Source: Tetramitus jugosus
Taxonomy: Eukaryota; Heterolobosea; Eutetramitea; Acrasida; Vahlkampfiidae
Assembly: GCA_937625935.1 (NCBI GenBank)
Contig: OW569389.1
Span: 1-64,000, forward strand
Direction of reading: 5' to 3'
Length of the DNA stretch: 64,000 bases
The notes under the pieces were generated by a model. The model had not been told where the DNA came from. It made no database searches and saw nothing but the letters and a program-made list of their open reading frames with translations. The position numbers and the translations under genes were made by a program. Numbering within the stretch: position 1 is the stretch's first letter; every line of letters starts with the position of its first letter. Below are positions 28,805-38,900 of this stretch, piece after piece.

Positions 28805-31800
28805 TTATTGTGATGGAGTCATCAATTGTTGGAAAGCAGATTGCTCCTCTGAATTCAGAGAAGAACCAATTTGTCTCATTGGATCTGGATATCTGTCTGC
28901 GAAAGCTTTGGCTGCAGAACCAAAGATGATGTTCTCATCCATAGTGTCCACACCAGAGCAGAATGCTTCCTCCTCATCCAATTCGTCATCATCGGCTTGC
29001 TCATCCCACTTTGTGTTAGACAATTGGGCAATCAAACTCTTGAAGGCCTTGCTGTGTTGCATTCCAGTAATGTCAATGCCACCAGCATCATCCTCATCAT
29101 CAGTAACTTGTCTTTGGAAATCTTCGTCCTCGTCATCATCTTCGTCATCTCCAGTGTATCCGTTCTGAATGCTGGACAATAGATCTTGTCTATCGCGCTC
29201 AGCTTCTTCGTCGGCCTGCTTCTCCTCGATTCTTTGCTGGCGCATTTCGATCAACATTCTGACACATGTTGTTATAATTTGACCAATATTCGATTGAATA
29301 GAAGAAGGTAGTGTCGTCATATCTCTTCCAATGAGAGTGGACAGTGCAAGAACAGTAACCTTCTTGTCATACAGTCTTTGGAACTTTGGAATTGAGGTCA
29401 ACCAGAGACCAAACACGCTCGTGGTGCATTGTGTCTTCTCCATGAATTGCAAAGTAAGGTCAGTGTTGTAAATAAGAGCATCACCAACGGCATCCAGCAA
29501 CAAAATCTTCAAAGCAGTGGTGGTTGCCTTTGATAAGCGACCAATAATTAATTCGAGTAGCTTTGGCATGACATTGTCGATTCTGCCTCTCAAGTATTGC
29601 AACAAAATACTGGCCATCTTGACAGCAGATTGTGATTCCTTTTCAACGGCTTCATCATCAGACAGGAAAATGTTAATCATGTACATGACAATTTCCATGT
29701 TTGTTGGATTGGCCAAAAAGTTGTCGGGATCCTTGCTCACATAGTTATCAATTGGAGCAACAAAGTCATACACGTAATCATAGGCATACTCCTTGAAAAT
29801 GTTGCCCATCATTGGGAACAATTGCCACAATTCTCTGCTAATGTGCGGACCTTGAGAATAGAAGGTTAAATTGGTCAAAATCTCCAATCCCTCAGAAATG
29901 TATTCCATTCCGTTGCTTGATTCCAAAATCTTAACAACAATTGGATAAACAGCTCTTTCAATCTGTGGGAACAAGTGAGTCTTATTGTGCAATGCACCCA
30001 TCAGTGTAATAATTGTTCTCAAGCAACCTGCCATGACAAACTCTGCTTCTTCTTCTTCATCGTCATCAAACAGACGCAAGAATGTCTCGGTCATCTTGCT
30101 GATAATAGCCATCGCGTAAGGTTCCATCTCATCATGGAATGCATCAATCAACAGCTCAATACTCTCCACAACCTTCTCGTGTTCCATATCGTTCATATTC
30201 TGCAAGAAAACTTGCAACAATTGTGGAAGAATGGGTTTCACTTCCTTCATTGCGTCAGGATTGTTCAAAAAGTCAGTCAATGCCAATCCAGCTTGAACCT
30301 TGACTGGCAATTCATTGTCGTTCAAGCAGTTCAACACCTTGCGCAATGCGGCAACCATATTCTCAGAATTGGACCATTTGATCATACTGAATTGACCCAA
30401 GAGCCAACATGCCTTTGCTCTCAAGAAACCATTTGGATTCTCAAACTCTGGGAACACGTGAGCCATGAGCATCATTTCCAAGCTGTCCTTGGTTTGCTTG
30501 GCCTTTCTCAATTGACTCCTCAGTGATCCAATACTGAACAAGATACCATCCTTCAATGGATAATTCTTGTGTTGTGCATCCATTTGATTGTATTGTGTTA
30601 GCTCTTGATTGATGAAGGCGAGATATGCTGGTAGAGCTTCATTCTTTCTCACCTTGACCAAATCAATAATGACACTGGCAGCTGCTGCCTTTGGACTGAA
30701 CATGTCTTCATCAACCGCAAAAGCAACTCGCTGATACTCTTGAGGATCAGACTCCCACAGTTCCTTGTCCTCTGCATTGAAGCACAAGAATGGGAACACA
30801 ATATGTGCAATCACATAGGGGAGCTTTGATTTCAGAGTAGCATCATAGAGCTTTTGATTCTGAATCACACCGTGAACAAATGTGAGTGCTAGAGCTAAAA
30901 TACGTTTTGGAATCTGTGATTTTTCACCCTTGTTGTACGCGTCGAGCATACCGACAAAAATGCTCAACCATGGCATTGCAAACTTGTCCAGGAAAAAGTT
31001 GGAAAACTTGGATGTTGCTTCAGCGTTTGCATCATTCACTTCCAACACTGTAGGATGCAAATACATGCTCAACAACCGATAGGCAACATGAGAGAGCCAC
31101 TTGATTGTTTTCCAGTGAGCAGATTGATCATCTGCCTGTTGAGGAATCGATATTTGAACAGATGACATAAACAATTGCATCCATCGCTCGAAATGAGCAG
31201 GATTTTGGAAAAAGAATTGTGGAGTGCCCATGTTCATCGCATTCCAGAAAATTTTGGCGAGAATGAGTCGCATTTGCGCAAAAAATTCGCCTCGTTCACC
31301 TTGATTGACACTCGTGTCTTGTTGTTGTTGCAACAGATATTGTTGCAAGTCAATGAGCACCTCAAAAGTTCTGCTCACCAAATTGTTCAGAATGGTCTTG
31401 TGTTCTTCTTCTATGGAGTACTTGTATGCCTTGAATAGCTCTGATAGACACAACAGAGCAGCATGGGTGCTGTTAATGTCATTTGACTTTAAAAGAGTCA
31501 AAATTTCATCAACTAGGGTGGGCCATGAGCTTGGATACTCTGCAACAATCATAGAGTGCAACGCACAACATAATTGTACCCTAAATCATATAGAAGAGTT
31601 TTGGAGAAAAAACAAGCACGTTAGCTTTCCATTTCTCTCATAAATTGCGCAATCCATCTCAAAATTGTAGTCTGACAGTTGGCGCCAGAAAGAGCTTTTT
31701 GGCGCCAAAATCAGACGCGTACTTTACAACCACACTAAAAAAAAACAAAGCTTCGAGGTGTCATCAACATACTTTAGTTGTTGTGGTGCATGCACAACTG

Positions 31801-32062
31801 CCTGCAGAATATTTTGCTTCAAAAATGGCTTGTCCTGTGCAATATGTGCATGCTTTTGCCAATACTTGTGAACATAGTTTTTCAAGTAAATGGAAGCAGC
31901 TTGTCGCACATGAATTTGAACTTGATTCATCATGATAATTTGAAGCAGGACTTGCATGAATCCGGCTTGAGAAGAAGCTTGCTTAAGCTCCAACTCTGAT
32001 TGCTTTTGAATTTGAGTGTTTGGGTTGAAGGTGTTGGCAAGTAAGTTGACGATTTGTTCCAT
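28805..32062 (-). CDS. IPO7: Importin-7/8-type karyopherin, two exons
   Basis: Exon 1 runs 32062-31773 and exon 2 runs 31580-28805, separated by a 192-base intron with GTATGT at its 5' end and TTTAG at its 3' end. Splicing keeps the frame across QQLK-VQLCCALHSM and gives 1021 residues, close to human IPO7 (about 1038). The N-terminus holds the importin-beta N domain (RQAASIYLKNYVHKYW). HEAT repeats follow throughout (YPSSWPTLVDEIL, AKACWLLGQFSMIKW, VKVQAGLALTDFL, MEYISEGLEILTNLTFY). The C-terminus is strongly acidic (DDEDDDEDED, DDEDDAGG). It should carry ribosomal proteins, histones or signalling proteins into the nucleus with Ran. The intron holds two GGCGCC palindromes. Confidence 0.9.
31679..31710. 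promoter_or_regulatory. Two E2F-like palindromes inside the importin intron
   Basis: TTGGCGCCA at 31679-31687 and TTTTTGGCGCCAAAA at 31696-31710 lie 16 bases apart. The second is a perfect 14-base palindrome matching the E2F/DP consensus TTTSSCGC on both strands. They fall in intron 1 of the importin gene, about 350 bases into the transcript, where an internal or alternative promoter element could sit. Confidence 0.35.
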
Positions 32063-32326
32063 TTTTGAGTGGGGGGGAAGAGGATGGATGTTTCAACACA
32101 ATCACACACAATAAAGATGTTGTTTTCTCTGTTTTCTTGAAATTGATGTTGTTTTTCTTGTTTCGCCGACAACACTGTGAAAAAAGCCCGTCAACCTTCA
32201 CTCGCGCTTGAACATTCATGAGCGGAGTAATTTCAGCAAGTTAAGGGTTCTGTTTGACTGAGGAGCTTCAATGGGACATAGCATCGCCGTGAATTAAGTG
32301 AAAACTCAATTATTTAAAGTACCACC

Positions 32327-35300
32327 TCAAATAACATTCTGAAACTGCCCAAACTGTTGTAAATCCTTGAGAAGGGTTTCAATCTCTGCAAAAGAAGGAC
32401 GATTCTCTGGGTTGTCGTCCCAACATCTCGCGCACAACCTAAAATAGTTCTTCACAAGTAAACATATCGTATCTCTTAGCGGTTCGTAGTGAGTGTTGGG
32501 TAGTTCGTTCAAGTTACATTGGTGTGTCTTTGAGAAGTGATTCATGATTTGTTGCTGCTGCTCAAGCTCCTCGGACTCGAAGTCAAATGGCACGAAAGGT
32601 CTTTCACCACGAATAATCTTAGATCCTAGTGCGAATAGACTCATGGAAATGGACGATTCACCGCTCGAGGGCATGTCACTAAATGGTTTCTTCACCATGA
32701 GCAATTCATGCATAATAATACCAAAAGAATACACGTCTACCTTCTCATCATACTTTGACAACTGAAGTAACAGTTCGGGAGCCATGTATTCAAGCGTTCC
32801 AAAAGTTTTTGATGTCATTGTATTCGTGCTGGCAGCTTTGCTGACACCAAAGTCACAAATTCGAACTTCGTTCAACTCATGCAACAAAATATTCTGAGGT
32901 TTCAAATCTCTGTGAATAATCTTCTTAGGTTCCTTCTTGTGCAGGTAGGTGATGGCTTGAGCAATCTGAGAGAGAATGGCGATTTTTTGAGAGAATCTAA
33001 GTGTAATCTTCTTCTTGTACAGCACGTCATCCAAGCTACCAAACTGAGCAAATTGTGTAATGATGTAGTTGTGTCCATGATCATCGATAGATGCGCCATA
33101 CAGTGTCAGCAAATATGGGTGTCTTAATTGATAAAGGATGCTCACTTCCTTGATGAAGGCCTCTTCGTCATCAACTTTGAATCGCTTGATTGCAACAGCG
33201 GCTCCTTTCCAAGAACCGAGATAGACGACACCGCTCGCACCTTCATTAATTCGTTTCGTAAATTTAATCTCTTCTATCGGAACCATGACAGATGCCATGT
33301 CCCACTCTGATGACCGATTCGAACTCGAAGTAGTCATATCAAGCTCCATCTGATTGAGTAATCTCTCTTCTAACTCGTCTGCTAACCGTTTTCTCTTTCG
33401 TATGCGGTGACACTGATACATACAGAAGGCATACGGTATGGCGAAAATGATAATCACACCGAACGCACCGACCACAATGATCAATGGAATGTACCAAGTG
33501 CTCTTAGACTGGTTCTTCTTTGGAATTGAAACCGTGAGAGAAATGACCCTGGATCGATCTCCAACCAAGAATATTCGCCCATCCCTCAGTTGATGGACAG
33601 TACGAATATGTATTGGCAAGTTTTCAATCTTTCCAAATAATTCCATGTTTGTGTTGTAGAACCAAACAGTTGTAATCGGTACAACCTTTTCATCGTTGAA
33701 AACCATAATCAGTTGATGGTCCAGAACTCTATAATCCAGAACGGCACGTGACTCAGCCGAAAGAGTGTGCTTGGTCGTGTCAGATATCTTAAAATTGCCC
33801 AAATCACGGTAGGCATAGTTACCAATCTGAGTAATTTTCGTTTGAAATCCAGTTTCATCATACTGAAATAGCAGAAATCGAGAAAACACCGCAGAATAGT
33901 GCCAAAAGTTCACTTCAAGAACATTCGGAGGTTCAAACACGGTCTTGTTAACAAAATTGCCACTGGTGGTGATGTCCTGAAGGTTAATGTTGCAAATCGT
34001 CCACCCTAAACTCAAAAGAGTTCTATTGTCCACTGGGTGAAGAAAATTGAATGAACTTAGGCAATTACTCGACTTGAAATGGGTAACAGTGTTCCGTGCA
34101 GGGTCAAACTCCACTAAAGAGTGATCAGACTGATAGTAGACGAGGCCATTGTGAAACAGTCCATTCTTGGTGCGAATCAGAGATCCAGTTGTATAATTCA
34201 ACACTGTCTTGTTTGTAAGTGAGAATGTTAAAAATTTGGTTGCGTCATTCTTTTCACTGTCGTATGTCAGATAAATGTAGGGATAATCCTCTCTTTCATC
34301 AGCCACAATTGTTGCAAAGGTAGACTGGGAGCCGCCACGGGCTACTCGATAAATTTGAGTGTATGATTGACCATTCAATCCGACGAAAAACAAACAGTTG
34401 GTCAACATAACAGCAAGGGTATCGTTCTTGATCACAGAACCGTGCACAACATTCATAGTTGAAGCCTCCTGACTAAAATCATAAGTGCTGCTCCTCGTTT
34501 TCGCATCTTTGAACAGTCTAATAAGCGAGCCTTGCAGTGCAACAAAATAGTCGTGATCGTCCACCGTGAGCAACATAACTGGCGAAAACAGGTCAATATA
34601 TTTCTTATTGGGAAGATTAAAGGAATCACGGTCGTACACGCTTGCATGTGTTTCATTGTACGTCACTCGGTAGTAGACAAAACCAAAGTTAACCATTCGA
34701 TATATGACCAATTCGTCAATTACAAACGCATAACTGACAAAAGAACTGTCTAACCGAGCCGAATTCTCAATTGTGATCATGTTCAATTCCAATGGAGTTG
34801 TTTCAGAGTAGTATACTTGCACAATCTGTATCTCTTTGCTTACACTATTCTGGACCAAAAAGGACAATGTTGTGTTGGCGCCTCTCTCCCTCGTAATAAA
34901 CTCATGACTCTTCTCCGATGTCAGCAAATACACATTCGGTACACTCACTGACTCGACAACAGTCATTGTTTCCTTACTGACGACATCAATCGTGAGAGAA
35001 CCGTCCTTTGTTAATTCATAAATGATTGCCATGTGCGTGCTGGACAACTTGCTCAATAAGACATTCTTATTCCGAACAAATCTCATATCGAGTGTCTTGA
35101 TTCCATCATCCGACCAATCAAGAGGAATTCTGTACACTCTGGCCTTGCTCACCACCTCACCTGTTAGCTCTACAATGGCCAAAAAGGCATATCGCGTATC
35201 CAGAAACACATTTTTCGGATTCAGTGTCGCATGACTATCACCATACAGAGGAATGTGCTTTATACTCGCAGGATACTCTGCCAACATGTATGAATAAATG

Positions 35301-35818
35301 GACAAGTACTGCGAATAAAGAACAAAACAAGTAATGACATCCTTTTTCTGATAATGAGTCACACAGTGTCGATTCGTCGAAGGAATCGACTCTACCGTCA
35401 CAATCGACGTAAACAACAAATCACTGTCATCCATGTCTTCTTTCAACGGTATCTGAGCCAACACATTATCAATTTGTTTTTCCAAATCAAATTCAATAAA
35501 ACTCGTGTTACCACCCGAGTAAGAGCTACCGTCTGGCGCCAAAGAACTATACGTGTCGTACACGACAAAGAACCGATACGGATTCACAACATCACGCACC
35601 AATTGCCTTAATGTTCCTCTGCCTGGCATCACGGGAAACACATCCCAATCGTGGTCAATCTTGTGAAGACGTTTGGCAAGCGTCATTGACTTGTCCGTCA
35701 TCATCATCATCAACAACAATAGAGATGATGATATCCATAGTAACAACCACAACAATGATGACGATGAAAATGCCATGGAAGAGAGTATAGAGTGTCTTCT
35801 CATGGTCGCTATCGTCAT
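32327..35818 (-). CDS. Transmembrane TKL-family protein kinase (receptor-like)
   Basis: The likely start is ATG 35818, a little before a signal-type helix (SSLLWLLLWISSSLLLLMMMM); 1163 residues. An ectodomain of about 700 residues has many short beta strands and YF/DH motifs and may be a propeller. One membrane helix follows (WYIPLIIVVGAFGVIIIFAIPYAF, near 771-797), then a juxtamembrane stretch and a kinase domain from about 850 to 1160. The kinase shows NEGASGVVYLGSW (the glycine loop has Ser where many have Phe), VAIKRFK with the catalytic Lys, HRDLKPQN near 967, DFGVSK, and GTLEYMAPE. All catalytic residues are present, so an active Ser/Thr or dual-specificity kinase is expected. It shares its kinase order and DDEEAFIKEVSIL motif with the RCC1 receptor at 58980-62750, so they are paralogues with different ectodomains. 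It lies 155 bases downstream of CC2D2A, on the same strand. Confidence 0.85.
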   Translation of the reverse strand: MTIATMRRHSILSSMAFSSSSLLWLLLWISSSLLLLMMMMTDKSMTLAKRLHKIDHDWDVFPVMPGRGTLRQLVRDVVNPYRFFVVYDTYSSLAPDGSSYSGGNTSFIEFDLEKQIDNVLAQIPLKEDMDDSDLLFTSIVTVESIPSTNRHCVTHYQKKDVITCFVLYSQYLSIYSYMLAEYPASIKHIPLYGDSHATLNPKNVFLDTRYAFLAIVELTGEVVSKARVYRIPLDWSDDGIKTLDMRFVRNKNVLLSKLSSTHMAIIYELTKDGSLTIDVVSKETMTVVESVSVPNVYLLTSEKSHEFITRERGANTTLSFLVQNSVSKEIQIVQVYYSETTPLELNMITIENSARLDSSFVSYAFVIDELVIYRMVNFGFVYYRVTYNETHASVYDRDSFNLPNKKYIDLFSPVMLLTVDDHDYFVALQGSLIRLFKDAKTRSSTYDFSQEASTMNVVHGSVIKNDTLAVMLTNCLFFVGLNGQSYTQIYRVARGGSQSTFATIVADEREDYPYIYLTYDSEKNDATKFLTFSLTNKTVLNYTTGSLIRTKNGLFHNGLVYYQSDHSLVEFDPARNTVTHFKSSNCLSSFNFLHPVDNRTLLSLGWTICNINLQDITTSGNFVNKTVFEPPNVLEVNFWHYSAVFSRFLLFQYDETGFQTKITQIGNYAYRDLGNFKISDTTKHTLSAESRAVLDYRVLDHQLIMVFNDEKVVPITTVWFYNTNMELFGKIENLPIHIRTVHQLRDGRIFLVGDRSRVISLTVSIPKKNQSKSTWYIPLIIVVGAFGVIIIFAIPYAFCMYQCHRIRKRKRLADELEERLLNQMELDMTTSSSNRSSEWDMASVMVPIEEIKFTKRINEGASGVVYLGSWKGAAVAIKRFKVDDEEAFIKEVSILYQLRHPYLLTLYGASIDDHGHNYIITQFAQFGSLDDVLYKKKITLRFSQKIAILSQIAQAITYLHKKEPKKIIHRDLKPQNILLHELNEVRICDFGVSKAASTNTMTSKTFGTLEYMAPELLLQLSKYDEKVDVYSFGIIMHELLMVKKPFSDMPSSGESSISMSLFALGSKIIRGERPFVPFDFESEELEQQQQIMNHFSKTHQCNLNELPNTHYEPLRDTICLLVKNYFRLCARCWDDNPENRPSFAEIETLLKDLQQFGQFQNVI

Positions 35819-35973
35819 TTGTTTGTGATAATCCTGACAATTGTGTGTGTCAAGTCGTTCAGAACAATTGTGAACTTGGTTTTTTTGGGTTGTTGCTTGT
35901 TGTTGAGTTTTGGGAGCTCCTTGCGGGTGGCGTGCGAGCGACAGGAGATGGTTGCACAAAAGAAGGAGTCCTC

Positions 35974-38900
35974 TCAATATCGTTTACTGACCAGCGAGAC
36001 AAGGTAGAGCCATACGCTGCAGACATTGTTGACATAGGGATGGATGTGGACGGCAAAGGCGAATTGAACACCTCTCTCGTCATTCTCGTGCAGCATCGTG
36101 TTGTACACTTCTCTCAAGATGGTTCGAATGTCTGTAAAGGTGAAATGAAGTGGGAATCCGACAAGAACAAAAGAATCCGTAATCTTCTTCAATATTCGAT
36201 CGTGTTCTGCTTGACTGACGGGCGTATTGGTTTGTTTGGCACCTTCGAAGACTTCGAGCAGTTCCTTCAAGTGGCGCGATACTTCATAATTCCAGTCAAC
36301 TCCTTGTCTCTCTCTCCATTTCAGGAAACTTGTTTTGATTGCTCGAGAGACATTCTCCCGGAGCCTTTCTTGATACAGCATTGTTGTTTCTGTGTACTTC
36401 AAATTGGTTGTCTGCAGGGATGGCAGCCGACCATTCTCTCGAATTAATTGACTGATAGGATTGTTGAGTCCGCGAATAAGAGAAATCCAAGAGGAGTTGT
36501 TGTCCAAATTGAAGTTAAATTGCTTGTGAGATGGTCTTGCTTCTGCTTGAATACAAGCCCAAACATTGTGTTCATTGAACACGACGCCCACTTCATGCAG
36601 TGGACATAGTGGGTCTGTTGAGTCATATCGTTGCCCGGTGTAACAATTCCATAACAAGTATCTTTTCAGGGTAGAATGTCTTTGGGGATTGTTCGATTGT
36701 TTCGATATCTCCTCAGTTAGTACATACGCAGTTTCTCCTTCAGGTACACCTTTGCCTAGGACAACATAGATGTTTGATTCATCTTTGCGCAAGTATTTTA
36801 GATAGTTGCACAATAAGATTGCATGTTCCTCTCGATCTCCTGCTTTTATATCGAGGAATTCTTGAGAGTCCATCCATGCATCCTCCTGATCCAATAAGTG
36901 GTAGTCATCAATGGACGGTATTAAAGTTACGAATCGGAAGGCTTTCTCTTCAGTATCGATATCATCTGGTGGTCGTTGTTCTTTGATGTATCTACAGATC
37001 AGAGCGGCTTTACCGCTTGTATTCGGTGCTAAAGCTCCAATTGTTCGGTTCTGACAGTTCTTTCTTCTCTTCGCCATTCTTGCCCACCAGGTACAATAAT
37101 GGTATATTTCTGAAGGTTCGTCAGAGGAGAGTAAACTTTCTTCTTTTTCTGGTGTTGGCAAAGGAGGATCAATGGTTATACAAATAGTTATGGCTGTGGG
37201 TTGTGATATCTGTTGTTTCGCATAACCGAGATAAATCAGTGGTGTATTAACACAAAATGTTCCAAGTAAAGATCCACCATTTAAGTAGAGAGTCTGGAAA
37301 GGTATGGATACTGACCCTAACCACCTAAATTCACTTCTTTGACTCAAAACATTAACAATTCTATCATCTTTCAAGTTATCTATCGTCAATTCATCAAATA
37401 TGTCAATATAAATATTGTCATCCGTATACTTGAGTGACTCTGAAGAGAAATCGTGATTCAATGGAATAAACGGAAGCTCTAACGATTGGTTGAATTGGGG
37501 ATTGGGTCCTTCGACAATCTTCGATCTTTTAGTATATTTTTGGAAGGATACTGCAATGTACGGTAGGACTCTATCGTTCTGGGCGCTATCTGGGACATCT
37601 ACTATTTCATGAGAGTAATAATTCTGATGATGATTTGTTGAACTCTCTTCTCCAAGAGTTTCTTGAGTGTTCGTGTCATCATCTTTTTCTTCTTTTTCCA
37701 CATCTGGTTCTTCATATCCTCCAAACATACTCTCGTTTCCTCGGCCAGTTTTAGTCGCTAGTGTGTTCTGTTCTTCTTGTCTCATTCTCTTGGTCCTATA
37801 GTTTCTGTATGCTTCTTTCTCTTCATCATTTCGTCTCACAGGAATGTTGTATGCTCGAATAATTTGAACAATGATCTTGCATTCATTCACCAAATGTTGG
37901 GACCTTGTTGTTCGATCGATTCGATTCGGTTTGAGAGGTCGTTTCTCTTCAAAGAATTTTGATAGCCAATCCAATGAGTTATCAAACTCGGGCAACTCGA
38001 CTTCATTCACATATCTTGAAACATGCACGTTCCGTTTAATCAATTTCTTGGCGTTGTTGCTGATGTAAATGCTGTCTCGAACCTTTTGCTTGTGAGTAGA
38101 GAGAGTTCGGTAATTCTTTTTCATTCTACGAATCTGACTTTCATACTGTCTAACTACTTTCTGAGATATATCCATTTCATCTATTGGCACTCGTAATGGT
38201 AGTTTATCTCCATACCTATGTCTCAGTTGAAGTAGGTGAATTCTACGATGATAGGCTTCGTTATCGTCCTTAAAAAATAATGAATCATCTTGTTCATTCA
38301 GATAAAATCCTTTGCTCTCTATACTCTTATTCTTGATCATCTCAATCATTGATAATAGTCCTGTATTTCTCGGGTCATTGGGATCTACATTGTTTTGATC
38401 CATCCACTTAGTAATTCTTTCTATGTTCAACAAATCTCGTGTCGTAGGCAAGTGTTCATTATCAAGACCATTCTCAACTCCTCGGGGAGGAGCCTCGGCA
38501 GTTCCATCCTTGTCCATGGCTGACCACCTTAACCGAGTTTTTAAACTCCCACTCGCGGTCATTTCTCCAATTCTTGCGGATCCTTGAAAGAGCTCAACCC
38601 AGCGGCTGGAAGAACTATCTGTAAAATTAATTCTCTGTGCAGCCTTTTCTATATTAACTTCTAAACCAGGAATCGCCGCATATATTGATGCTATCTCTTT
38701 GTTTACTATTCCCTTTTTGATGATTTTTAACATGACGGACTCTGGCCAATGGAGCACAAGAGCTGTCATCATCTCTCCAAAGCAAACAGAAAAATTTGGT
38801 CCCATCACTCTTGATTTCGTTTTCGAGAGGTATTCACCATTCACGTACACTTCGATTAAAAATATTTGATTAGACACAAGTCGATATCTCTCCCTCTCGT

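Noticed and set aside
29975-30526. 183-codon plus-strand frame
   Set aside because: It lies entirely opposite the importin HEAT repeats and its composition follows that gene's codon pattern.
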